This document shows positions 8,530 through 17,588 of a stretch of 64,000 nt of DNA, piece by piece. How positions within the stretch are numbered: the stretch's first letter is position 1; each line of letters starts with the position of its first letter. This DNA is from Fidelibacterota bacterium. Lineage in GTDB: Bacteria > Pseudomonadota > Alphaproteobacteria > Rhodospirillales > Rhodospirillaceae. Below the pieces are notes generated by a model. It was not told the DNA's origin and made no database searches. It saw only the letters and a list, made by a program, of their open reading frames with translations. The position numbers and the translations under genes are program-made. The DNA is taken from contig CANJPG010000005.1 of NCBI GenBank assembly GCA_947476065.1, forward strand, positions 1 to 64,000. Direction: 5' to 3'.

Positions 8530-9327
8530 GTGAAGTCTGTCTGGCGTCTTGCGGCGATCTTGGTCACCTGCTGCCTCTGCGCAGTCTCCCCGCCTTCATC
8601 GGCCGAAAACGTCGGCACGGTCCAGAGGGACAACGGCAGCGGCAATTTCTCGGCCTCCAGCCGCCAGGCCGACCTCGCCCGCCTGCGCGACTTCGTCTAC
8701 CCCAAGGGCTACTCCGACCAGCAGATCGTCACCCTCGAGAACGGCCAGGTGCCCGCCGACCTTCCAGTGAATGAATACGCCCGGCTGCATTGCGGCGAAT
8801 CAAACCGCTTCGTCCTGCACCCCTGCATCATCCGCTACGCCGACGGACCGAAGGCGGCTTTTTACGTCGTGCTGCAGGATGCCAATATGCGGTTCGGTGA
8901 TCTGGCGAGTGCGACGACCTACTACCGCGAGCGCATCGCCGATACCGCCAGCCATCTCGCCATGGAGATCGACGAGATGAACACCTTCGTCGATGATTTC
9001 TGCGCCAAGGTCGCCGCCGGCGAACGCCCCGGCGACATCCTGAGTGCGCGCGGCGGACGCCCACGCATCCACCACCCCATCGCGCCCATCGACGCGGCGG
9101 CCAAATATCAATTCTCGAATTTGTTTTCGTGGGACAAGTGCAAGGACTGTGTGGGCATCATCGCCATCAACCAGCCGGCCGAGCAGCCGCCGCCGTCCTG
9201 CGGCGCGCTCCGCAAACAGGGCGTGCCGCACATCACCTATTTTGTCGTCGACCGCGATACCAGCAAAGGCCACCGTTCGCTGGATGACGGGTTGAAGGAT
9301 TTTTCGCGCCTCGCAGCCAAACGCTAA
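8530..9327 (+). CDS. secreted Cys-containing protein of unknown function
   Basis: 265 residues from a GTG at 8530 with AGGAAG 6 bases upstream. An N-terminal signal peptide (VWRLAAILVTCCLCAVSPPSSA) predicts export. The mature part has six cysteines (in LHCGES, LHPCIIRY, DDFCAKV, DKCKDC and PPSCGAL), so disulfides are likely in the periplasm; the DsbD encoded at 38.5 kb could act on such proteins. No family was recognised. It sits alone between prs and a convergent HAD phosphatase whose stop overlaps its own by 3 bases. Confidence 0.7.
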   Translation: MKSVWRLAAILVTCCLCAVSPPSSAENVGTVQRDNGSGNFSASSRQADLARLRDFVYPKGYSDQQIVTLENGQVPADLPVNEYARLHCGESNRFVLHPCIIRYADGPKAAFYVVLQDANMRFGDLASATTYYRERIADTASHLAMEIDEMNTFVDDFCAKVAAGERPGDILSARGGRPRIHHPIAPIDAAAKYQFSNLFSWDKCKDCVGIIAINQPAEQPPPSCGALRKQGVPHITYFVVDRDTSKGHRSLDDGLKDFSRLAAKR

Positions 9328-10004
9328 GCGGCGTCGGCCACGTCCCAATCCACGACTGAAAGATTGTGCGCGGGCGCCACACGCCTGAGCTTGCTGTCCG
9401 GATTGACGGCCACGCCCTCGTGGGCCCAGCGCAAGAGGTCCAAATCCGAATGGTGGTCCGAGTAGGCAATCACGCGCGCCGATGCCGGCAGACTGCTGAA
9501 GTAGGCTTTGACCGCCGCCAGCTTGGCTTCGCCGTAGCAGTTGTCGCCCTCGACCTGGGCACACAGCCGGTCGCCCGCGTCCCAGACCGACGCCGTCGAG
9601 ATCACGTGATCGAAGCCCAGGCGCTCGGCGAAGACCTGGGCGTAGAAATCGAAGCTGGCGGTGGCCAGCACCAGGTGATCGCCGGCCGCGCGATGGCGTG
9701 CGATGGCAGCCCGGGCCCCCGGGCGAATCTGGGATTCCAGCCAACGGGTGGCGAAGCGATCGGTCCAGGCCTCGATCTGGGAACGCTGTGCCCCGGCGAT
9801 GGAGTAGCGCAACATCGTTTCCTTGAGTGCCGCCCGCGATACACGTCCGGCGTGATATTTGGCGAGTGTCGGCAGACCCTTGATGAAGTTCCACAGCATG
9901 GCTGGGCCCAGCGGGCGGGCGTTCAACAGGAAGGGGGTATAGGTGCCGAACCGGGTAATGGTGCGGTCCAGGTCAAATACAGCGGCAGCGGGGATCGACA
10001 ACAT
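9324..10004 (-). CDS. HAD-IB family phosphatase
   Basis: 226 residues of the SerB-like HAD subfamily IB. Motif I is VFDLDRTITRFGTY, with Asp nucleophile and Asp acid; motif II is LATASFDFY; motif III/IV covers EAKLAAVKAYF and YSDHHSDLDLLRWA. Such enzymes dephosphorylate phosphoserine, phosphoethanolamine/phosphocholine or lipid phosphates, and the substrate here is unknown. I used the ATG at 10004, with GAGG 8 bases upstream; an ATG 9 codons further out is possible. It converges on the secreted-protein gene and diverges from rplY. Confidence 0.82.
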   Translation of the reverse strand: MLSIPAAAVFDLDRTITRFGTYTPFLLNARPLGPAMLWNFIKGLPTLAKYHAGRVSRAALKETMLRYSIAGAQRSQIEAWTDRFATRWLESQIRPGARAAIARHRAAGDHLVLATASFDFYAQVFAERLGFDHVISTASVWDAGDRLCAQVEGDNCYGEAKLAAVKAYFSSLPASARVIAYSDHHSDLDLLRWAHEGVAVNPDSKLRRVAPAHNLSVVDWDVADAA

Positions 10005-10223
10005 ACTAAAAGCCTCAAGTTCCGGGCGCATATTGGCCGAACGCCCTGCCCCCCGCAAAGGCTTTGCTCGGCTTGCTTTAGCAGGGCGAACCGGTGTACA
10101 TGACCGCGTCCTTGCGAAACCGCAAGGTGGCGACGGCACCCCTGGAGGCCGCGCCGGCATTTCCCCGACACGTCTCAATCCAGACTGTAAGGGATATGCC
10201 ATTGACCTTAAAGGAGAAAATCG

Positions 10224-10958
10224 ATGCCTAAAACCAGCAGCTTGCAGGTACAGGGGCGCGATCGGGCAGGTAAGGGGGCAGCTCGGGCCACACGTCGCGG
10301 CGGGCTCGTCCCGGCCGTGATTTATGGCGGCAACCAAGATGCCACGCTGATCGCCCTCGAGCCCAAGATTCTTACGGCCCTGATGCACGACCCGGCCTTC
10401 AAAACCAATATTTTTGAAGTCGAAATCGGCGGCAAAAAGCAGCGCACCATGGCCATGGACGTCCAGCTCGACCCCGTGAGCGACAAGCCCATCCATGCCG
10501 ATTTCCGCCGCATTGAAAAAGACACCCTGGTCCGCGTGCCGGTGCCGGTGCGCTTCCACAACGAAGGCGCGTCGCCCGGCATCAAGGTTGGTGGCGTGCT
10601 AAACATCGTGCGCCACGACGTCGAAGTGCGGGCCCGTCCCGACGACCTGCCGGACCACATCGACGTGGACCTGACCGGTCTGAAGATCGGCGATTCGGTG
10701 CATATCAGCGCGGTCACTTTGCCCGCCGGCGTGAAGCCCACCATCGCCCGTGACTTCACGATCTGCACCATCGCGCCGCCGACGGTCATGACGGTCGAAG
10801 AAGAAACACCCGCCGCCGGCGCTGCCGCCGCGACGCCCGCCGAAGGAGCCGCTGCTCCTGCCGCTGGCGCTGCTGCTCCCGCAGCCGGTGCCGCCGCTGC
10901 CAAGGGCGCCGCTGCGCCCAAGGCCGCTGCTGCGGCTGCGCCTGCCAAGAAGAAGTAA
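10224..10958 (+). CDS. rplY: 50S ribosomal protein L25/Ctc
   Basis: 244 residues: an N-terminal 5S rRNA-binding L25 domain (RDRAGKGAARATRRGGLVPAVIYGG), the TL5/CTC C-terminal beta domain (about 100-190, VPVPVRFHNEGASPGIKVGGVLNIV), then an Ala/Pro-rich tail of roughly 55 residues with repeats such as PAAGAAA and a final KKK. Long Ala-rich tails are common in alphaproteobacterial L25. A strong AAAGGAG precedes the start. A 10-bp perfect hairpin separates it from pth, a common partner. Confidence 0.95.
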   Translation: MPKTSSLQVQGRDRAGKGAARATRRGGLVPAVIYGGNQDATLIALEPKILTALMHDPAFKTNIFEVEIGGKKQRTMAMDVQLDPVSDKPIHADFRRIEKDTLVRVPVPVRFHNEGASPGIKVGGVLNIVRHDVEVRARPDDLPDHIDVDLTGLKIGDSVHISAVTLPAGVKPTIARDFTICTIAPPTVMTVEEETPAAGAAAATPAEGAAAPAAGAAAPAAGAAAAKGAAAPKAAAAAAPAKKK

Positions 10959-10972
10959 GACGACGCTTCCGC

Positions 10973-11001
10973 CCGCTCACCCTGACCATCGGGGTGAGCG
11001 G
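10973..11001 (+). other. hairpin between rplY and pth
   Basis: A perfect 10-bp stem (CCGCTCACCC / GGGTGAGCGG) with a 9-base loop lies between rplY and pth. It is not followed by a T-run, so it is not a typical Rho-independent terminator. It may mark an mRNA processing or stability site that lets rplY be expressed more than pth. Confidence 0.5.
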
Positions 11002-11030
11002 CGCGCGAGGCATCGCAGGGGACTCCCGCC

Positions 11031-11663
11031 ATGCGGCTACTCGTTGGTTTGGGAAATCCCGGCAAACAATACGCCTTCAACCGGCACAACATCGGCTTCC
11101 TGGCCCTCGACGCCATCGCCGAGCAGTACCGTTTTTCGCCGTGGCGCGAGCGCTTTCAGGGCGTTATCGCCGAAGGCACAATCGGCGCCGAAAAGGTGCT
11201 GGCCCTCAAACCCGCAACCTACATGAATCTCTCCGGGCAATCCGTCGGCGAAGCCACGCGTTTTTTCAAGATCGCGCCGCCCGATGTATTTGTGCTGCAT
11301 GACGAGATCGAACTGGCGCCCGGTAAGGTCAAAGTCAAACAAGCCGGCGGCAGCGCCGGTCACAACGGCATAAAAAGCATTGATAGCCACATCGGCCCCG
11401 ATTACTGGCGCGTGCGCCTGGGGGTCGGACGACCCGACGGAAAATCGCAAGTCAAAGGCCACGTGCTCGAGAACTTCGCCAAAAGCGATCTCGACTGGCT
11501 TGGGCCCCTGCTGAATGCCGTGGCCGACGCCGCGCCCCTGCTGATGGTGGGCGACGAAAACAAATTCATGACCAAAATCGCGCTTCAGCTGAACCCGCCA
11601 CCGGAGAAGAAGGTTTCTGAAAAGCCGGTACGGAAAGAAGTGCCTCCAACGGAGACGAAGTAA
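11031..11663 (+). CDS. pth: peptidyl-tRNA hydrolase
   Basis: 210 residues, slightly longer than usual because of a charged C-terminal tail ([15 protein letters not shown]). It cleaves peptidyl-tRNAs released prematurely from ribosomes. The family signature is intact: [21 protein letters not shown], containing the catalytic His, then [23 protein letters not shown] and [11 protein letters not shown]. It lies between rplY and ychF, one base before the latter, in a classical rplY-pth-ychF translation operon. Confidence 0.96.
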   Translation: MRLLVGLGNPGKQYAFNRHNIGFLALDAIAEQYRFSPWRERFQGVIAEGTIGAEKVLALKPATYMNLSGQSVGEATRFFKIAPPDVFVLHDEIELAPGKVKVKQAGGSAGHNGIKSIDSHIGPDYWRVRLGVGRPDGKSQVKGHVLENFAKSDLDWLGPLLNAVADAAPLLMVGDENKFMTKIALQLNPPPEKKVSEKPVRKEVPPTETK

Positions 11664-11664
11664 G

Positions 11665-12768
11665 ATGGGTTTCAATTGCGGTATCGTCGGCCTGCCCAAC
11701 GTCGGCAAGTCCACGCTGTTCAACGCGCTGACGGCCACGGCGGCGGCACAGGCAGCCAACTTCCCCTTCTGCACCATCGAGCCCAACGTCGGGCGCGTCG
11801 CCGTGCCCGATGAGCGTCTGGATGTGCTGGCCAGGATCGGCAAGTCGCAGAAAATCATTCCGACACAGCTGGAGTTCGTCGATATCGCCGGCCTCGTGAG
11901 GGGTGCCAGCAAAGGCGAAGGGCTCGGCAACAAATTCCTCGCCAATATCCGCGAAGTTGATGCGGTGGTGCACGTGCTGCGCTGCTTCGAGGACGGCAAC
12001 GTCACCCACGTCGAGAACTCCATCGACCCGATCCGCGATGCCGAGACCGTCGAAACCGAACTCATGCTCTCCGACCTTGAAAGCCTGGAACGCCGCGCCG
12101 ATCAGGCGGCCAAGAAGGCCAAAGGCGGCGACAAGGAAACCAAGGAGATGCTCGCGGTGATGGAGCCGGTTCTGGAAGCCTTGCGCGCCGGCAAACAGGC
12201 ACGCACCGCCCGCCCCGAAGATCCCGCCGCCCGCAAGATCTTCAACGCCCTGCAGCTCTTGACCGGCAAGCCTGTGCTCTATGCTTGCAATGTCGAGGAA
12301 GGCAGCGCGGCTACCGGCAATGCGCTGTCGGCCAAGGTCGCCGCGCGTGCGAAGGCCGAAGGTGCGGGACATGTCGTCATCTCCGCGGCCATCGAGGCCG
12401 AAGTCTCCCAGCTGGGCGGCCCCGCAGAACAAAAAGAATTTCTGGAAAGCCTTGGCCTCAAAGAAACCGGCCTGACCCAGGTGATCCGTGCGGGCTACGA
12501 CCTCTTGGACCTCATCACCTATTTCACCGTCGGCCCCAAGGAAACCCGCGCCTGGACCATCCGGCGCGCAACCAAAGCCCCGCAAGCCGCCGCGGTCATC
12601 CACAATGACTTCGAGAAGGGCTTCATCCGCGCCGAGACCATCGCCTACAAGGACTTCGTGGCGCTGGGCGGTGAACAGGGTGCCAAGGACGCCGGCAAGG
12701 CGCGCTCGGAAGGCAAGGACTACGTCGTACAGGACGGAGATGTCCTGCACTTCCTGTTCAACGTCTAG
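11665..12768 (+). CDS. ychF: redox-regulated ATPase YchF
   Basis: 367 residues of the Obg-like YchF/OLA1 family. The P-loop is [15 protein letters not shown] and the G3 motif is [17 protein letters not shown]. The G4 motif reads NVEE rather than NKxD, the change that makes YchF prefer ATP. A coiled-coil insertion (about 130-200) and a C-terminal TGS domain are visible. YchF binds ribosomes and modulates translation under stress. It is the last gene of the rplY-pth-ychF operon, followed by a perfect terminator hairpin shared with petC. Confidence 0.96.
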   Translation: MGFNCGIVGLPNVGKSTLFNALTATAAAQAANFPFCTIEPNVGRVAVPDERLDVLARIGKSQKIIPTQLEFVDIAGLVRGASKGEGLGNKFLANIREVDAVVHVLRCFEDGNVTHVENSIDPIRDAETVETELMLSDLESLERRADQAAKKAKGGDKETKEMLAVMEPVLEALRAGKQARTARPEDPAARKIFNALQLLTGKPVLYACNVEEGSAATGNALSAKVAARAKAEGAGHVVISAAIEAEVSQLGGPAEQKEFLESLGLKETGLTQVIRAGYDLLDLITYFTVGPKETRAWTIRRATKAPQAAAVIHNDFEKGFIRAETIAYKDFVALGGEQGAKDAGKARSEGKDYVVQDGDVLHFLFNV

Positions 12769-12790
12769 CCTTCACCGCACTCCGAAAACA

Positions 12791-12820
12791 GAAACGCCGG
12801 CCCTCACAGGCCGGCGTTTC
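12791..12820. terminator. bidirectional terminator between ychF and petC
   Basis: A perfect 12-bp stem (GAAACGCCGGCC / GGCCGGCGTTTC) with a 6-base loop lies between the converging ychF and petC genes. Both flanks are short of long T-runs (TTTCATATTT on the plus side, TTTCTGTTTT on the minus side), but the stem stability and position fit termination in both directions. Confidence 0.75.
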
Positions 12821-12839
12821 ATATTTCAGTTCTCTGCTT

Positions 12840-13601
12840 CTAGTGCTTGATGTCTTTCCACAGGCGGCGTTTGGCGAGGAAGGCCAGCACCGCGAAGATC
12901 AGCGCGTACAAGGTCACGCGCACGCCGGTGGAATGGCGGGCTTCCAGCTTGGGCTCGGCGGCCCAATGCAGGAAAGCCGTCACGTCTTTGGCGATATGCG
13001 CGGCGTCGCTCGGCGCACCATCGGCGAACGTGACGATGCCGTCGGCGACCTGTTTGGCCATGCCGATCTGATGGCCGGGGAAGTACTTGTTGTAGCTAAG
13101 GCCCGGCGTCAGTTCCAAGCCGGCCGGCGGCTCTTCATAACCGAGCAGCAGGTGATAGACGTAGTCCGGACCGCCTTCGCGGGCCTTGGTCATCAGCGAC
13201 AGGTCAGGCGGCAGGGCGCCGCCGTTGGCGACACGTGCCAGCGCATCGTTGGGGAAGGGCTTCGGAACGTGATCCGAAGGCCGCGCCTTGCGCTTGAACA
13301 TTTCGCCGTCGTCGTTCGGGCCGTCCTCGACGTCGTACTGCGCCGCCAGGCTTTTGACCTGCTCTTCGCTGTAGCCGAGATCGGTGAAGTTGCGGAACGA
13401 GATGTACTGCAGCGAATGGCAGGCCGAGCAGACTTCCTTGTAGACCTGGAAGCCGCGCTGCAGCTGGGCTTTATCGAACGTGCCCATCACACCGTTGAAG
13501 CTCCACTCCTCCTTAGGAATGTGAATCTCCTCGGCAGCGTTGAGGACCGAGGGACCGGCGAGTGCGAATGCCGCAGTAGCGGCCAGAAGAAACTTTTTCA
13601 T
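12840..13601 (-). CDS. petC: cytochrome c1 subunit of bc1 complex
   Basis: 253 residues. A Sec signal (FLLAATAAFALAGPSVLNA) leads to a periplasmic haem domain with CSACH (about residue 60) and the axial Met region GHQIGMAKQ; a C-terminal membrane anchor (VTLYALIFAVLAFLAKRRLW) ends in a basic tail. The subunit passes electrons from the Rieske protein to cytochrome c. It is the third gene of the petABC operon, 4 bases after petB. Confidence 0.95.
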   Translation of the reverse strand: MKKFLLAATAAFALAGPSVLNAAEEIHIPKEEWSFNGVMGTFDKAQLQRGFQVYKEVCSACHSLQYISFRNFTDLGYSEEQVKSLAAQYDVEDGPNDDGEMFKRKARPSDHVPKPFPNDALARVANGGALPPDLSLMTKAREGGPDYVYHLLLGYEEPPAGLELTPGLSYNKYFPGHQIGMAKQVADGIVTFADGAPSDAAHIAKDVTAFLHWAAEPKLEARHSTGVRVTLYALIFAVLAFLAKRRLWKDIKH

Positions 13602-13605
13602 GGCG

Positions 13606-14826
13606 CTACTCCGCGGCTTTCAGGACGGGCTGGCTGATACTCGCCGGCAATGGCTTGGGTGTTTCCACCCAGCTCAAGACCGGCAGGACAACCAGCAGGT
13701 GGAAGAAGTACCAGAACGTGCCAACCTGGCTCAGGGTCGCCGGCAGGCCCTCAGGCAGCTGAGCGCCGCACCAGCCGAGCATCAGGGCGTTGGCCACAAA
13801 CAGCCAGAAGAACACGCGGTAGATCGGACGGAAGCTGGCCGAACGCACCGGGTGACGGTCGAGCCACGGCAGCACGAACATGATCAGAATCGCGCCGAAC
13901 ATGGCGACGACACCGAGCAGCTTGTTCGGGATGGCGCGCAGGATCGCGTAGAACGGCAGGTAGTACCATTCGGGCACGATGTGCGGCGGCGTGACCAGCG
14001 GATTGGCCTTCACGTAGTTGACCGGATCCCCCAGCGCGTTGGGGAACCAGAACACCGCGATGAAGTAGATCACCACGAACACGCCAAGGCCAAACACGTC
14101 CTTCATCACGTAGTAGGGGAAGAACGGGATCTTGTCGGCGGGTGTTGCGTCGATGCCCAAGGGGTTGTTGGCGCCCGGCACGTGCAGGGCCCAGATGTGC
14201 AGGAACACCAGGCCGACGATGACGAACGGCAGCAGGTAGTGCAGCGAGAAGAAGCGGTTCAGCGTCGGGTTGTCGACCGAGAAGCCGCCCCAGAGCAGGG
14301 TAACGATGCTGTCGCCGACGGCTGGAATGGCCGAGAACAGGCTGGTGATGACGGTAGCCCCCCAGAAGCTCATCTGGCCCCAGGGCAGAACGTAGCCGAG
14401 GAAGCCGGTCGCCATCATGACGAGGTAGATGAGGATGCCCATCCACCACAGCACTTCGCGCGGCGCCTTGTAGGAGCCGTAGTACATGCCGCGCAGGATA
14501 TGGATGTAGACGACGATGAAGAAGAAGCTGGCGCCGTTAGAGTGCATGTAGCGGATCAGCCAGCCGTGGTTTACGTCGCGCATAATGTGCTCGACGCTGT
14601 CGAAGGCCAGCGTGACATGCGGTGTGTAGTTCATGGCGAGGAAGATGCCGCTGAAGATCATCACGGCCAGCATGAACATGGCCAGCGAGCCGAAGTTCCA
14701 CCAGTAATTCAGGTTGCGCGGCACCGGGTACTTGGTGCCGAGGGAGTGATCAAGCCAGCTGACGAGGGGCAGACGCTCTTCGTGCCATTCGAAAGCTTTG
14801 CGCCAAACGCTTTTTTCCGTGCTCAT
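13606..14826 (-). CDS. petB: cytochrome b subunit of bc1 complex
   Basis: 406 residues with about eight membrane helices. Haem-ligand histidines lie in [10 protein letters not shown]-type and HSNGASFFF contexts in the first half and [10 protein letters not shown] and VFLHIWALH in the second. The quinol-oxidation loop motif PEWY is present ([13 protein letters not shown]). It carries the Qo and Qi sites and pumps protons through the Q cycle. It lies between the Rieske and cytochrome c1 genes. Confidence 0.97.
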   Translation of the reverse strand: MSTEKSVWRKAFEWHEERLPLVSWLDHSLGTKYPVPRNLNYWWNFGSLAMFMLAVMIFSGIFLAMNYTPHVTLAFDSVEHIMRDVNHGWLIRYMHSNGASFFFIVVYIHILRGMYYGSYKAPREVLWWMGILIYLVMMATGFLGYVLPWGQMSFWGATVITSLFSAIPAVGDSIVTLLWGGFSVDNPTLNRFFSLHYLLPFVIVGLVFLHIWALHVPGANNPLGIDATPADKIPFFPYYVMKDVFGLGVFVVIYFIAVFWFPNALGDPVNYVKANPLVTPPHIVPEWYYLPFYAILRAIPNKLLGVVAMFGAILIMFVLPWLDRHPVRSASFRPIYRVFFWLFVANALMLGWCGAQLPEGLPATLSQVGTFWYFFHLLVVLPVLSWVETPKPLPASISQPVLKAAE

Positions 14827-14837
14827 GGTGCTGCCCC

Positions 14838-15395
14838 TTAACCGATAAGCACAGTTGTGTCGGTGAGAAACTTGTAGGGCGGCACATGCAGGTTAAGCGG
14901 TGCGGGTCCCTTACGGATGCGTCCCGAGGTGTCGTACTGGGAGCCGTGACAGGGGCAGAACCAGCCGCCGAACTCGCCGCGCGGCTCGGTGACTTTCACC
15001 CCTTGCGGAATGCAGCCCAGATGCGTGCAGCTACCCTCGATGACGAGGAACGCTTCCTTGCCCTTCTTGACGCGGGAGTCATCGGTCTGCGGATCGCGCA
15101 GCTCGGACAAATTTACTTTGCGCGCGGCGTCGATTTCTGCGGGCGTGCGGTGTGCAACGAACACCGGCTTGCCGCGCCAGACCACCGTCACGCGCTGGCC
15201 TTCGCCGATGCCGGAGATGTTGATCTCGGAGGTCGACAGCGCCAGGGTGTCGGCGGCCGGATTCATGCTGTGAATCAACGGCCAAACCATCATCACGCCG
15301 CCCACTGCGCCCATCGCCACCGTTGTATGTAACAAAAAGTCGCGCCGGGTCTCGCCCGCCGCGTCGGCAGCATGCGCATGTGCCGTGTTCGCCAT
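14838..15395 (-). CDS. petA: Rieske iron-sulfur subunit of bc1 complex
   Basis: 185 residues from the ATG at 15395, with AAGGA upstream; a longer frame has no family support. A twin-arginine signal anchor ([16 protein letters not shown] at 17-18) holds it to the membrane. The 2Fe-2S ligands are C123/H125 and C147/H150 in CTHLGC and CPCHGS, with the disulfide pair C128 and C149. It oxidises ubiquinol and passes electrons to cytochrome c1. First gene of petABC. Confidence 0.96.
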   Translation of the reverse strand: MANTAHAHAADAAGETRRDFLLHTTVAMGAVGGVMMVWPLIHSMNPAADTLALSTSEINISGIGEGQRVTVVWRGKPVFVAHRTPAEIDAARKVNLSELRDPQTDDSRVKKGKEAFLVIEGSCTHLGCIPQGVKVTEPRGEFGGWFCPCHGSQYDTSGRIRKGPAPLNLHVPPYKFLTDTTVLIG

Positions 15396-15649
15396 GATGT
15401 AATCCTTTTCTGTGACCCCCAGGAGTTCATGCCGCACCGCACAACCGGACGCCGCTTTCGCCGCGAGCAAAGTAGGGTTTTTGCTCTCAACAAAAGGGCT
15501 TAGCGGTAGACAAACCCTTGGTCCTTATTGCCCCGAAGACCGGCCCCAACCGGCGGAAGCATAAGGGTTTTCAGCGCCCGGGGTATAGAATAAAAAGCCT
15601 GCCTTGAAAAGGCCTACCGCACCCCCTTTTGCAGTCCTGGCATGACATT

Positions 15650-16123
15650 ATGAGGCTTGCCCTTTACCAGCCCGACATCCCCCAGAACGCCGGCGCCATG
15701 CTCAGGCTCGGCGCCTGTTTCCGGGTGCCGGTGGACATCATCGAACCCTGCGGTTTTCCCTTAGATGACAAGCGGTTGCGGCGTAGCGCCATGGATTACG
15801 GCGGGGCCTGCGACTTTCTGCGTCACGACTCCTGGGAGGCCTTTTTGGCCACGGTGCGGGCGCGAACCGGACAGCGCGTCGTGCTGTTATCCACAGCTTC
15901 GGCCGTTGCTTACACCGACTTCAGTTTCGGGCAGGACGATGTGCTGCTTTTGGGCCGGGAAAGCCACGGCGTTCCGGAGCACGTCCATGCCGCCGCCGAT
16001 GCCAGCGTGCGCATTCCTATTGCCGCGGAGATGCGGTCTTTGAACGTGGCGATCGCCGCGGCGATTGTGTTGGGTGAAGCCCTGCGTCAGCAGCGCAGGT
16101 TTGACGGACGCACGGTTCTCTAG
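15650..16123 (+). CDS. trmL: tRNA (cytidine(34)-2'-O)-methyltransferase
   Basis: 157 residues of the SPOUT superfamily. It methylates the ribose of the wobble base in tRNA-Leu isoacceptors. The start RLALYQPDIPQNAGAMLRL is typical, and the SAM-binding trefoil knot is LLLGRESHGVPEHVH with RSLNVAIAAAIVLGE. I used the ATG at 15650 rather than a TTG 21 bases upstream. A perfect DnaA box lies inside the gene (15887-15895). The stop overlaps that of the FkbM-type gene, tail to tail. Confidence 0.93.
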   Translation: MRLALYQPDIPQNAGAMLRLGACFRVPVDIIEPCGFPLDDKRLRRSAMDYGGACDFLRHDSWEAFLATVRARTGQRVVLLSTASAVAYTDFSFGQDDVLLLGRESHGVPEHVHAAADASVRIPIAAEMRSLNVAIAAAIVLGEALRQQRRFDGRTVL

Positions 16124-17214
16124 GCGCGCGCCGGTTGGGCGGCCGCCTGCTGTTGCAGCCACATCTGTTTGAGGAGATTGCGCTGAATGGCGCAGGTGTC
16201 GGGCACGCCGTTGCGCAGATACACCGAGTCCGGGATCTGCAAGGTGTCGATGAAAAAATCGAATGACCTGTCTGCATCGTTCTTGTGCTGCTCGAAGAAG
16301 GTCAGAATATCGAAGGTCCGTTTCAGCATGTAGGTGCTGTCCACATACTGCTGATAGTCGTTGCGTTCGGCCTTGATGAATTTGGCGATCATGACGGCAT
16401 AAGACGCCAGCCTGAAGCCCATGGCCACAAGGATGGCTTTCAACAGCACCGTCGTCGGCACCCAACGCATGTCGATATAGCCGCGGGCCGGACGTTCGTC
16501 AGTTGCCGCGAAGTTGAAGAAGTATTTGACGAAGAGGGCTTCGGCCGCCGTCAAGAAACCCATGCCCTTCATGCGGTTCATGGGATGCCACATCTGCGCA
16601 TTGAGAATATTGGCAAGCCGGAAGCCCTTAGGGCTCACCAGCGCCATCTGTTCGTCGAAGAGCGGCTGGCGATGATAGATCTCGGAAAATTCGACTTCGG
16701 TGACGAGGGCCAGCGCAGTGTCGAGATAGGGGCCGGCGCCGCGCAGAATGCCCAACTCCGCGCCCTGGGCGTCGCTGCTGATGATGTCCGGCGGCGGCAG
16801 GCCCAGCTCGTTGATGATCTGTTCGATCGACGAGGTCTGTACTGAAAGCGTTTTGACGATCTGCGTGGTGTCGTCCCAGCTCTGGCAGTGCGGATAGCCG
16901 GGGTCTTCGCTTTTCGCCATCGGCGAGGGCTTGAACAGACTGCTGCTCTTGGGCTGGTTGGTGACGTAAAAGTCCTTGGTGGTGCGCTTTTCATCGACGG
17001 CGCGGTTCACTTTGATTTTGATCTGCTGCGGGTTCTGTTCGCTGGTCTCGACCAGCACCGGCCGCGCGTCGTCACGGATTTCGAAGGTTACCAGCACACA
17101 GTTGGGGATCACTTCCAACACCGCGCCGATGGGTCCGACACCGTCGTCACCGCCGACGTGATACAGGACCAGATCGACCGGTCCGACTTTAGGCAGCTCG
17201 GGATGTGTGCTCAT
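16120..17214 (-). CDS. FkbM-family methyltransferase-like protein
   Basis: 364 residues from the ATG at 17214. The middle matches FkbM methyltransferases: a FYVTNQPKSSSLFKP block and SIEQIINELGLPPPDIISSDAQGAELGILRGAG, where FkbM proteins have the D-x-QG-E signature. The N-terminal SAM loop (YHVGGDDGVGPIGAVLEV) is atypical for the family. A C-terminal region of about 150 residues follows that I do not recognise, with a possible membrane-associated helix (TTVLLKAILVAMGFRLASYAVMI, interrupted by a basic residue). Such enzymes O-methylate sugars or glycolipids; the substrate is unknown. It is monocistronic behind a 334-base gap. Confidence 0.72.
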   Translation of the reverse strand: MSTHPELPKVGPVDLVLYHVGGDDGVGPIGAVLEVIPNCVLVTFEIRDDARPVLVETSEQNPQQIKIKVNRAVDEKRTTKDFYVTNQPKSSSLFKPSPMAKSEDPGYPHCQSWDDTTQIVKTLSVQTSSIEQIINELGLPPPDIISSDAQGAELGILRGAGPYLDTALALVTEVEFSEIYHRQPLFDEQMALVSPKGFRLANILNAQMWHPMNRMKGMGFLTAAEALFVKYFFNFAATDERPARGYIDMRWVPTTVLLKAILVAMGFRLASYAVMIAKFIKAERNDYQQYVDSTYMLKRTFDILTFFEQHKNDADRSFDFFIDTLQIPDSVYLRNGVPDTCAIQRNLLKQMWLQQQAAAQPARA

Positions 17215-17435
17215 AGGTCCGCCGTGATTGTTATGTGTTCGAATGGGCAGAGAAATTTGCACGCAGCGTGGATGCCCCATCGAAATGTGGGCCATAAAGT
17301 TCACCAATCCCTTAATTGCAAAACGGGAGCTTCGCAAACCTTAATGAATTGATTTTAAATGATATTTTTGTCAGCGCCGGCTACGCCCTACCTCAGCGTG
17401 TGACAATAAATTCATGCGCCTACCATGTTTCTGTA

Positions 17436-17588
17436 AGGGTGGCGGCATTACATTAGCAGTCATGGTCGGCGACCGGAGAGCAGATCCCCCTCCTCCCCTC
17501 GACCGACTTCTAAGATGTAAGGCCCTTTGCCCCCTCAGAGGCGCCTTATCAAGCAAACGGCTCCGGCACCCCTCCGGAGCCGTTTTTG
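17436..17588 (+). ncRNA. candidate sRNA with C-rich anti-SD loop (locus A)
   Basis: No protein gene reads rightwards here, yet a strong plus-strand terminator lies at 17555-17588. Upstream of it the C-rich stretch CCCCCTCCTCCCCTC (17486-17500) can sit in a loop closed by GTCGG (17465-17469) and CCGAC (17503-17507). CCTCC is complementary to Shine-Dalgarno sites. The layout matches loci at 29.6 and 57.0 kb. A weak promoter (GTGACA at 17400, CATGTT at 17424) sets the approximate 5' end. The 3' end overlaps the cca tail in antisense. Boundaries are inferred. Confidence 0.33.

Noticed and set aside
10790-10955. Minisatellite in the rplY 3' end
   Set aside because: The repeats simply encode the Ala/Pro-rich L25 tail common in alphaproteobacteria; units are too irregular for a true tandem array.
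13540-14841. A 433-codon plus-strand frame opposite petB
   Set aside because: Shadow of petB; sequence is low-complexity His/Glu/Asp-rich and matches nothing.
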